Shown piece after piece: positions 1 through 3,950 of a stretch of 5,880 nucleotides of DNA. Numbering within the stretch: the first letter of the stretch is position 1; the number at the start of each line of letters is the position of its first letter. A program made the translations under genes and the position numbers. Below the pieces are notes generated by a model. It was given only the letters and a program-made list of their open reading frames with translations, ran no database searches and was not told the DNA's origin. The DNA is from Candidatus Levyibacteriota bacterium (GTDB lineage Bacteria; Patescibacteriota; Microgenomatia; Levybacterales; UBA12049): positions 1 to 5,880 of the forward strand of contig JACOXV010000069.1 of the NCBI GenBank assembly GCA_016182225.1, written 5' to 3'.

Positions 1-1
1 T

Positions 2-136
2 AAAAAGATTGATAGAGTTAAGGTAGAAGATGTTTTGGAAGTCGCCAAAAAATATTTGATTGAATCTACTCTCAATCTTGCAGTGATAGGCAATTTCCCC
101 AATAGACAAAAATTTGAAAAACTACTGAAACTTTAG
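2..136 (+). CDS. M16-family (insulinase/pitrilysin-like) peptidase, C-terminal end only
   Basis: The window opens inside this gene; 44 codons and a TAG stop are visible. The sequence runs KVEDVLEVAKKYLIES, then LNLAVIGNF, then a short charged helix ending in LLKL. This is the usual end of an M16 peptidase half: a helix in the pattern 'xxEDVxxVAxKYL', a hydrophobic strand ending in G, and a final Lys-rich helix. M16 enzymes are zinc metallopeptidases with an HxxEH site in the N-terminal half, which lies outside the window, so catalytic competence cannot be judged. The stop codon overlaps the outer edge of the repeat-bounded element that follows (its inverted repeat begins at about 132). The match is short, so the family call is good but not certain. 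Confidence 0.7.
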   Translation, partial: KKIDRVKVEDVLEVAKKYLIESTLNLAVIGNFPNRQKFEKLLKL

Positions 137-138
137 AA

Positions 139-174
139 GTATCAAATGTATCAAAGGTATCAAAGGTATCAGGG
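139..174 (+). repeat. Left 9-nt tandem array (GTATCAAAG units)
   Basis: Four units in register: GTATCAAAT, GTATCAAAG, GTATCAAAG, GTATCAGGG. The array begins 3 nt after the stop codon of the upstream peptidase and ends 2 nt before the stop codon of the minus-strand four-helix gene. Its core GTATCA is inverted relative to the right-hand array at 562-606. Confidence 0.85.
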
Positions 175-176
175 GC

Positions 177-539
177 TTATCTGATTGAAGATTTGTAACG
201 GAAAAGAAAATAGGATGCCTCTTTTCTTTTAATTTCAAACTGCTCATAATCCCTATCTGTCCAATATTTTAAAATCAAACAAATTTCGCTCTGTGCCTCA
301 AGTTCGAGAAGTGAAGTCTGTGCAATTTCTAAAAAGCGCAGCTTTTCTTTTTTGCTACTTTTAAGATAGCCCTCAACGAAATTTGAAATAACAGAAACAA
401 CCGCTCGCTTCATTTGTGATTTCAACCCAAACTCTTCCGATTTGGGCAAAGTGTCGACCAATTTATAAGTTTCCTGAAGTAATGACTGAAATTTTTGCCA
501 CAAGATTAATTTATGATACCCCTTAGCTGATTTGTCCAT
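177..539 (-). CDS. Four-helix bundle protein (23S rRNA intervening-sequence protein family)
   Basis: A 120-aa protein with the family pattern almost end to end: YHKLILWQ near residues 8-15, then an amphipathic helix, LPKSEEFGLKSQMKRAVVSV (31-50), ISNFVEGY (51-58), a Lys/Ser turn, then FLEIAQTSLLELEAQSEI (69-86) and a C-terminal helix ending in FRYKSSIR. The 'P..E.fgL..Q..RA..S...N..EG' and 'iA..SL.ELe.Q' blocks are diagnostic. Length is normal (about 115-130 aa). Relatives form pentameric bundles, and the related Avd protein works with reverse transcriptases of diversity-generating retroelements; none is visible here. Molecular function in the free-standing form is unknown. The gene is antisense to its neighbours and tightly enclosed by inverted repeat arrays, which suggests it travels with them. 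The ATG at 539 has no clear SD. Confidence 0.92.
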   Translation of the reverse strand: MDKSAKGYHKLILWQKFQSLLQETYKLVDTLPKSEEFGLKSQMKRAVVSVISNFVEGYLKSSKKEKLRFLEIAQTSLLELEAQSEICLILKYWTDRDYEQFEIKRKEASYFLFRYKSSIR

Positions 540-561
540 AAAACAATACTAACATAATGTT

Positions 562-606
562 TGGAACTCTTGATACTCATGGTACTCCTGATACACCTGA
601 TACTTC
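562..606 (+). repeat. Right 9-nt tandem array (TGATACTCC units)
   Basis: Five units in register: TGGAACTCT, TGATACTCA, TGGTACTCC, TGATACACC, TGATACTTC, more degenerate toward the gene side. The core TGATAC is the reverse complement of GTATCA in the left array (139-174). The outermost unit pairs perfectly with the outermost left unit. Confidence 0.8.
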
Positions 607-618
607 CTAAATTCCTCT

Positions 619-646
619 ATTTACAATTTACCATTTACTATTTAAA
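619..646 (+). repeat. 7-nt tandem array (ATTTACN units) just before the kinase start
   Basis: Four heptamers in register: ATTTACA, ATTTACC, ATTTACT, ATTTAAA. They end 4 nt before the kinase ATG and occupy the place where an SD would be expected. No SD-like sequence is present. A TACTAT hexamer inside the array (636-641) could serve as a -10 element, but no fitting -35 is seen. Confidence 0.7.
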
Positions 647-650
647 ATGA

Positions 651-1730
651 ATGATTATGAAGGGATTAGAATTTCCGATTACCAGTACAAAAGTTCCGGG
701 ATTGACCAAAACCTTTGATCTTGCTGATCCGGAGGCGCGCAAAGAGTATTTTCATGCAAAGGTAGGGAAAGAAATTACTGCGATTTCAAAATATCTAGAA
801 AATCAAACCTTCATGGGATTCTTCTTGGGTAAAAAAAATTCAGGAAAAGGGACTTATTCAAGCTTACTTCGGGAGATTTTTGGTACAGATAAAATTGCCA
901 CAGTTGCATTAGGTGATTTGGTTCGTGAAATTCATGCAAATTGGGATGATTTCACAACCACTGATGAATATAAGAATCTAAAGAAATTCTACCGGGGATT
1001 CATATCATTTGATGAGGCTGTCGAAAGGCTCCATGGAAGATCGCAGAGTACACTTCTACCGAGTGAATTTGTTCTCGCACTTCTTAAGGCGCGAATTGCC
1101 AAGGTAGGCAAAAAGGCAATTTTTCTTGATGGACTGCCTCGGGATATTGACCAGATATCCTATTCGCTTTTTTTCAGGGATTTAGCAAATTATCGAGACG
1201 AACCGGATTTCTTTATGATGATTGATATCCCAATGAGCGTAATCGATGAGAGGATAAAATATCGGGTTGTTTGTCCAAATTGCAATAATTCACGAAACAT
1301 AAAGCTTCTCGTAACAAAAGACATTCAATATGAAGAGAGCACCGGAAAGTTCCATCTGATGTGTGATAATCCAACGTGTAACGATATCAGGATGGTAAGA
1401 AAAGAAGGCGATGATTTAGGTATCGGACCAATCCGCGAAAGATTAGAAAAAGATGAAGATATTTTACGCAAAGTATTTGAACTGCACGGTATACCAAAAA
1501 TTCTGCTTCGCAACCATGTGCCTGTAGATGAGGCTGATAAATATTTCGACCGCTATGAACTGACACCTGAGTATGTATTGCATTGGAATGAAAAAGAGAA
1601 AAAGGTAGAAGTGAAGGAAAAGCCATGGACAGTGAAGGATGATAATGGAGTCGAATCCTACAGCCTGCTTGCTCCGCCAGTTGCGGTCACCCTCATCAAA
1701 CAGCTTGCTGATGTTTTGAATGTGATGTAG
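651..1730 (+). CDS. Adenylate kinase-like nucleoside monophosphate kinase with zinc-type lid, enlarged
   Basis: A 359-aa relative of adenylate kinase, against about 215 aa for the normal enzyme. It would transfer phosphate from ATP to a nucleoside monophosphate in the cytoplasm. Motifs in order: P-loop GKKNSGKGT (60-68); LGDLVRE (88-93 region) at the position of the usual STGD-LR segment; FLDGLPRDIDQ (158-168), the DGFPR-type NMP-binding segment; a lid opening with YRVVCPNC (204-211) and holding Cys208, Cys211, Cys238 and Cys243, spaced like a structural zinc site; then IRERLEKDEDIL (261-272). Residues 1-54 and roughly 290-359 are extra to the core. The P-loop lacks the usual Pro and central Gly (GxPGxGKGT), and the STGD Thr is Leu, so the true substrate is uncertain. 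ATG at 651 and ATG at 657 are both possible starts; neither has an SD. Confidence 0.85.
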   Translation: MIMKGLEFPITSTKVPGLTKTFDLADPEARKEYFHAKVGKEITAISKYLENQTFMGFFLGKKNSGKGTYSSLLREIFGTDKIATVALGDLVREIHANWDDFTTTDEYKNLKKFYRGFISFDEAVERLHGRSQSTLLPSEFVLALLKARIAKVGKKAIFLDGLPRDIDQISYSLFFRDLANYRDEPDFFMMIDIPMSVIDERIKYRVVCPNCNNSRNIKLLVTKDIQYEESTGKFHLMCDNPTCNDIRMVRKEGDDLGIGPIRERLEKDEDILRKVFELHGIPKILLRNHVPVDEADKYFDRYELTPEYVLHWNEKEKKVEVKEKPWTVKDDNGVESYSLLAPPVAVTLIKQLADVLNVM

Positions 1731-1843
1731 CCCCAGCTCGGGGTCCTGCCAAACGTTTCCCTCCCGCCAGTGCTCGTCGACGATTCACTCGCCTGTGCGC
1801 TGTCGGGGAGCCCTTCCTCTTTTGTCACCCTCGCTTAAGATTT
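1731..1843. other. GC-rich intergenic stretch between convergent genes
   Basis: This stretch separates the kinase (plus) from the DsbA-like gene (minus) and is clearly richer in G and C than either. Directly after the kinase stop, CCCC-AGCTC-GGGG (1731-1743) could form a short hairpin, but no T-run follows, so it is not a standard terminator. A perfect 10-bp palindrome TCGTCGACGA lies at 1774-1783. No start codon with an SD and no RNA family is recognisable. It could be a dispersed GC-rich repeat or a decayed gene; I cannot tell. Confidence 0.4.
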
Positions 1844-1871
1844 TAGATTTAATTTTTGATTTATAATTCGG
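1844..1871 (-). repeat. Short A-rich 7-nt-period array after the DsbA-like stop
   Basis: On the minus strand this reads as heptads such as AATCAAA, AATTAAA, TCTAAAA, overlapping the end of the DsbA-like gene and continuing past its stop. It resembles the clearer heptad array at 2616-2663. Only about three units are visible, so the call is weak. Confidence 0.35.
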
Positions 1872-2483
1872 AGATTGCCTCGTCGATTAACTTTTTGAAG
1901 TCTTCGTAGCCCTTAGGATTTGGAATTATTTTCCCGTTTAGGCCGAAGGTGGGTGTAGACTTAAGCCCCAGATTTCTTCGTGATTATTAGCATTTACCCA
2001 AGTATCCTGATTGGAATATAGAAGGTCTGCCATTTCTGCAAATTTTCCTTGTTTGTAGGCAGCATAAGCGGCCTGTCCCGAGATTAGAGCCTTGGGATGG
2101 ATATTTGTTAAAGGAAACATTCTGGCGACTAGTTTTAATTTTCCGTTATATTCGGAAAGAAGTTGTCTGACGACCGGATGGTAAGAAGCGCAGGCCGGAC
2201 ACTGAAAGTCTGCATATTCGAAAAGCGTAACCGGGGCAGATTCGGAACCAATTACTATATCCGAATCCTTAACAGGAGGAACCGAGGCGCCTGAGTTTGG
2301 ACTGATAGATTGGGAAGAGCTTGCGAGTTTGATTAGAAGAATAAGAAGTCCTACAAAAAAAAGGGCAATTCCTCCCCAAATCGAGTACTTCTTAATTTTT
2401 TCTTGTCTCTCTATGGCTTGCTGTTTTTCGTGCCATTCGTTCCTTCGGAGTTCTCTTTTTTCTTTCTTCGTTAGATTTTCCAT
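1861..2483 (-). pseudogene. Membrane-anchored DsbA-like thiol-disulfide oxidoreductase, frameshifted with likely internal deletion
   Basis: Read from ATG at 2483, residues 1-32 are Lys/Arg/Glu-rich (cytoplasmic), about 34-54 form a membrane helix (IWGGIALFFVGLLILLIKLA), then a Ser-rich linker and a DsbA-type thioredoxin fold: VTLFEYADFQCPACASYHP with the CPAC redox pair at 95-98, and helical-domain sequence to NNHEEIWGL (~173). The frame then runs into a TAA at 1938-1940. A different frame carries the proper family ending from 1962: KSTPTFGLNGKIIPNPKGYE and DFKKLIDEAISEL, stopping at 1861-1863. This holds the cis-Pro loop (TPTF). In intact relatives roughly 30-40 residues lie between the two segments, so both sequence and frame appear lost. 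Intact, it would oxidise extracytoplasmic cysteines. As read, it would lack the cis-Pro loop and final helix. Sequencing error could explain the frame change but hardly the missing stretch. Confidence 0.75.
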
Positions 2484-2494
2484 CAATAGGATAA

Positions 2495-2523
2495 ATAATG
2501 AAGCAAATCGCCAAAAATTTCAA
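2495..2523 (-). promoter_or_regulatory. Candidate promoter of the DsbA-like gene
   Basis: Minus-strand TTGAAA (2518-2523), a 17-nt spacer and CATTAT (2495-2500). Transcription would begin about 5 nt before the ATG at 2483, giving a nearly leaderless mRNA, in keeping with the absence of an SD. Readthrough from the upstream tRNA-Pro is an alternative source of transcript. Confidence 0.35.
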
Positions 2524-2536
2524 GAGGGAAATTTTG

Positions 2537-2608
2537 TCGGGGACCGCGGAATTGAACCGCGTGCCTCTCGGTCCCGAACCGAGCGTTCTACCGATGAACT
2601 AGTCCCCG
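2537..2608 (-). tRNA. tRNA-Pro (anticodon CGG)
   Basis: The 72-nt minus-strand sequence folds fully: acceptor CGGGGAC/GTCCCCG (7 bp), TA, D-stem GTTC/GAAC with a 7-nt loop holding GG, anticodon stem CTCGG/CCGAG around loop TTCGGGA, variable AGGCA, T-stem CGCGG/CCGCG around TTCAATT, discriminator A. All stems are perfect. Anticodon CGG followed by G37 is typical of tRNA-Pro and reads CCG. CCA is not encoded (next bases CAA). It diverges from tRNA-Arg and sits upstream of the DsbA-like gene on the same strand. Confidence 0.96.
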
Positions 2609-2614
2609 AATACT

Positions 2615-2642
2615 AATTTAAAACTCAAAAATCAAAAGTCAA
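2615..2642 (-). promoter_or_regulatory. Candidate promoter of tRNA-Pro, built from the heptad array
   Basis: On the minus strand TTGACT (2637-2642), a 16-nt spacer and TAAATT (2615-2620) sit just upstream of the tRNA 5' end at 2608. The -35 hexamer lies inside one unit of the 7-nt repeat. Neighbouring units read TTTGATT and TTTGAGT, so the array offers several overlapping -35-like hexamers. Confidence 0.4.
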
Positions 2643-2663
2643 AACTGAAATTCAAAATTTAAA
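2616..2663 (+). repeat. 7-nt tandem array (ANTCAAA consensus) between divergent tRNA genes
   Basis: Units in register: ATTTAAA, ACTCAAA, AATCAAA, AGTCAAA, ACTGAAA, then a one-base slip, ATTCAAA, ATTTAAA. The last three A's of each unit are constant. The array fills half of the 98-nt spacer between tRNA-Pro and tRNA-Arg. Confidence 0.8.
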
Positions 2664-2688
2664 ATCTTTTCAATTTTATAGCTTCCTG

Positions 2689-2697
2689 TGTTAAAAT
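2689..2697 (+). promoter_or_regulatory. Candidate extended -10 promoter of tRNA-Arg and the sortase
   Basis: TG-T-TAAAAT (TG at 2689-2690, -10 at 2692-2697) is an extended -10 element. Expected initiation near 2704 is 3 nt before the mature tRNA 5' end. The -35 region (TTCAAT, 2669-2674, 17-nt spacer) is poor, as is common with extended -10 promoters. No separate promoter fits between the tRNA and the sortase, so both probably share this one. Confidence 0.5.
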
Positions 2698-2706
2698 ACA
2701 AACTAA

Positions 2707-2778
2707 GCCCCCGTAGCTCAACGGATAGAGTAGTCGCATCCTAAGCGATTGATGCAGGTTCGATTCCCGCCGGGGGTG
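2707..2778 (+). tRNA. tRNA-Arg (anticodon CCT)
   Basis: 72 nt: acceptor GCCCCCG/CGGGGGT (G1-U72 wobble), TA, D-stem GCTC/GAGT, D-loop AACGGATA, anticodon stem GTCGC/GCGAT around ATCCTAA, variable TGAT, T-stem GCAGG/CCCGC around TTCGATT, discriminator G. Anticodon CCT reads AGG. A20 in the D-loop and G73 agree with arginine identity. One A-C mismatch lies in the T-stem. CCA is not encoded (next bases CAA). The sortase ATG follows only 6 nt after the discriminator base. Confidence 0.95.
2772..2777 (+). promoter_or_regulatory. Candidate sortase ribosome-binding site inside the tRNA-Arg acceptor strand
   Basis: GGGGGT matches the SD core GGAGGT with one A-to-G change, a G-U pair against anti-SD CCUCC, and lies 7 nt before the sortase ATG, an ideal distance. 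The same six bases are the 3' acceptor strand of tRNA-Arg. No other SD is possible in the 6-nt gap. It could act only on RNA in which the tRNA is unprocessed or unfolded; after 3'-end cleavage the mRNA would be nearly leaderless. Confidence 0.4.
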
Positions 2779-2784
2779 CAAATC

Positions 2785-3492
2785 ATGACTAGAAAAGAAG
2801 CGATTAAATTTTTAATAATTCGATCAATAGGAAATTTTTTACTCCTTTTCGCTATTTACGGAGTGATAGCGACTTTTGGTCCGGCAATATATTTTGAAAT
2901 AAACTACAAAATTATACAAACTAGGGGAATTCGATATGAAGTAGTTGAGGATATCACAAGCCCACTAGGTAAGCTTCTCGCAGAAAAGAAAGGACAGACC
3001 CAGCCGGGAGGATTTGGAAACGTACTGACCGGTTCAACGAAGCAAATCTTGATACCTTACGATACCAATTTTAGTCTTTTGATACCCAAAATTGGGGCAA
3101 ATGCCAGAGTAATCCCAAATGTTGACTCGACCAATGAAGAAGCTTTTCTCCCGGTTTTGAAAGAAGGAGTAGCCCACGCTGCAGGAACTGTATTTCCGGG
3201 AGGAGAGGGCAATACTTATCTTTTTGCACATTCGACGGACAATTTCTGGGATGTCGGACGCTATAACGCTATATTTTATCTCCTTAAAGATCTATCTGTA
3301 GGAGATGACATAGTGGTGTTTTATCAGGGGACTCGTTATAACTATAAAGTTAGCGAGACAAGAATTGTTGATGCAGAAGACGTTTCTTTCATAACCGGAG
3401 CACAGGGTGGGGAAGAGCAGTTAATTCTTCAAACCTGCTGGCCGCCAGGAACGACATGGAAACGCCTCTTGGTTTTTGCTGCTCCAAAGTAA
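2785..3492 (+). CDS. Sortase (LPXTG-type transpeptidase family)
   Basis: A 235-aa protein. Residues 1-9 are basic and about 10-32 form a membrane helix (FLIIRSIGNFLLLFAIYGVI), so it is anchored with its catalytic domain outside. The sortase barrel begins near SLLIPKIGANARVI (97-110). GVAHAAGTVFPGGEGNTYLF (128-147) leads to catalytic His149 in AHS; LILQTCWPPGTTWKRL (213-228) holds nucleophile Cys218 and Arg227. The whole triad is present and the length is normal, so it should be active: Cys cleaves a C-terminal sorting motif in a secreted protein and links it to an envelope amine. The class and substrate motif cannot be read from this. An in-frame ATG at 2749 lies inside tRNA-Arg and is rejected; ATG 2785 precedes the basic N-terminus. 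It is probably co-transcribed with tRNA-Arg. Confidence 0.93.
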   Translation: MTRKEAIKFLIIRSIGNFLLLFAIYGVIATFGPAIYFEINYKIIQTRGIRYEVVEDITSPLGKLLAEKKGQTQPGGFGNVLTGSTKQILIPYDTNFSLLIPKIGANARVIPNVDSTNEEAFLPVLKEGVAHAAGTVFPGGEGNTYLFAHSTDNFWDVGRYNAIFYLLKDLSVGDDIVVFYQGTRYNYKVSETRIVDAEDVSFITGAQGGEEQLILQTCWPPGTTWKRLLVFAAPK

Positions 3493-3500
3493 AGCTAGCT

Positions 3501-3590
3501 CTACTTATTTTAACGTCGGCGAGCCTCGCCTTGGGCGGGCCTCCGGGAACCACATGGAAAAGACTCCTTGTCTTCGCAAAAAGGAAATAG
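3501..3590 (+). pseudogene. C-terminal remnant of a second sortase gene, with GC-rich insertion
   Basis: In frame, 3501-3515 reads LLILT, like LILQT before the catalytic Cys of the neighbouring sortase. 3540-3590 reads PPGTTWKRLLVFAKRK and stops. The 13 residues PPGTTWKRLLVFA are identical to the intact sortase, yet 8 of the 13 codons differ, all synonymously. It is therefore an old homologue, not a fresh duplication. Between the two pieces, where Cys-Trp is expected, lie 24 nt (3516-3539) containing the palindrome GGCGAGCCTCGCC (3518-3530). The catalytic Cys is gone and no upstream domain remains. The most likely history is that a diverged sortase gene was replaced by recombination, leaving its tail, later invaded by a short GC-rich palindrome. 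Confidence 0.75.
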
Positions 3591-3643
3591 ATAAAATTAA
3601 CTTAAAGAATTTCCAAACAACCCCCCCACCTATTCTAGCTTTA

Positions 3644-3675
3644 TACTGTATAGTACACTAGTATACTATACAGTA
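3644..3675. promoter_or_regulatory. 32-bp near-perfect palindrome, possible operator
   Basis: TACTGTATAGTA (3644-3655) is exactly complementary to TACTATACAGTA (3664-3675). The 8-bp centre is also palindromic except for one pair, so 15 of 16 pairs match. It ends 9 nt upstream of the -35 hexamer of the promoter at 3685-3713, a place typical of a dimeric regulator site. It is too AT-rich for a terminator and has no T-run. Confidence 0.5.
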
Positions 3676-3684
3676 ATGCAATTT

Positions 3685-3713
3685 TTGCATTCTCAATATC
3701 TATTTACTATAAT
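3685..3713 (+). promoter_or_regulatory. Candidate promoter of the structured leader and 172-aa gene
   Basis: TTGCAT (3685-3690), 17-nt spacer, perfect TATAAT (3708-3713); start expected near 3720. The -35 overlaps a small hairpin, ATGCAA-TTT-TTGCAT (3677-3691), and the 32-bp palindrome lies just upstream, so initiation could be controlled there. Confidence 0.55.
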
Positions 3714-3734
3714 CCTCAAGCTTTCAATTTCTAG

Positions 3735-3824
3735 CTAGACAAATGCGTCTAGTATTAGAGATTTAATGTATGTTTGCGGAGTTTTGTCCGCCGAACTTTA
3801 CCGTTCGGTCACGTTCGACGTGAC
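3735..3824 (+). ncRNA. Chain of four hairpins, candidate structured leader or small RNA
   Basis: Downstream of the 3685-3713 promoter: hairpin CTAGAC/GTCTAG (3735-3752), then three hairpins that abut with no spare base: GCGGA/TCCGC (3776-3791), CGAAC/GTTCG (3792-3807) and GTCACGT/ACGTGAC around TCG (3808-3824). Contiguous stems suggest coaxial stacking in a folded RNA. No known riboswitch or RNA family is recognised, and no outer closing stem was found. The RNA could be the 5' leader of the 172-aa gene (start codon 126 nt further on) or an independent small RNA. A 35-codon reading frame (3766-3873) overlaps the hairpins; its only SD candidate is weak. Fold by eye only. Confidence 0.4.
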
Positions 3825-3864
3825 TTACGGAGCAGTTTTCTGGTGGACTCGCTTCGCTCGCACC

Positions 3865-3894
3865 TTGAAATAGCGGAAGCAATAAGAGGATACT
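3865..3894 (+). promoter_or_regulatory. Second candidate promoter, proximal to the 172-aa gene
   Basis: TTGAAA (3865-3870), 18-nt spacer, GATACT (3889-3894); start near 3900 and a leader of about 50 nt. Its -10 and spacing resemble the candidate promoter at 4594-4623 (TTGACA, 18 nt, CATACT). If this one is used, the hairpin chain upstream is not part of the gene's mRNA. Confidence 0.3.
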
Positions 3895-3936
3895 AGATGA
3901 TCGATAAGTAATCTGTTTGATACCGTATTCACTAAC

Positions 3937-3949
3937 AGGAGGAATCTCC
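3937..3949 (+). promoter_or_regulatory. Strong SD site within a small hairpin
   Basis: AGGAGGA (3937-3943) stands 7 nt before the ATG at 3951, the only textbook SD in the window. GGAG (3938-3941) can pair with CTCC (3946-3949) around GAAT, a weak hairpin that could mask the site. Confidence 0.7.
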
Positions 3950-3950
3950 A

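Larger units (their letters stand above)
132..611. mobile_element. Putative intervening-sequence-like element: four-helix-bundle gene between inverted 9-nt repeat arrays
   Basis: About 480 bp made of one minus-strand gene (177-539) between two repeat arrays facing each other. Left arm: GTATCAAAG-type units, period 9. Right arm: TGATACTCC-type units, period 9, the reverse complement of the left type. The tips match best: 136-144 GAAGTATCA is the exact complement of 598-606, and allowing one bulged base the pairing extends outward to TTTAG at 132-136 against CTAAA at 607-611. By hand, about 30 of 45 positions of the two arms are complementary, with further G-U pairs. Four-helix-bundle proteins of this family were first known from intervening sequences inside bacterial 23S rRNA genes, which also have hairpin-forming ends. 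Here no rRNA flanks the element, and I see no target-site duplication. That it moves is inference. Confidence 0.45.

Noticed and set aside
139..174. Period-9 array as a CRISPR or iteron array
   Set aside because: Units are 9 nt without spacers, no cas or replication gene is near, and the matching array on the other side is inverted, pointing to element ends.
1731..1838. In-frame continuation of the kinase past its TAG for 35 codons to a TAA
   Set aside because: No sign of stop-codon readthrough, the encoded peptide is unlike anything known, and an open run of this length in GC-rich DNA is expected by chance.
2749..2784. Earlier in-frame ATG for the sortase
   Set aside because: It lies inside tRNA-Arg and would prepend 12 residues read from tRNA sequence; ATG 2785 gives a normal sortase N-terminus.
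3476..3661. 61-aa plus-strand frame spanning the sortase end and remnant
   Set aside because: It is a different phase from the sortase-like PPGTTWKRLLVFA reading and has no recognisable content.
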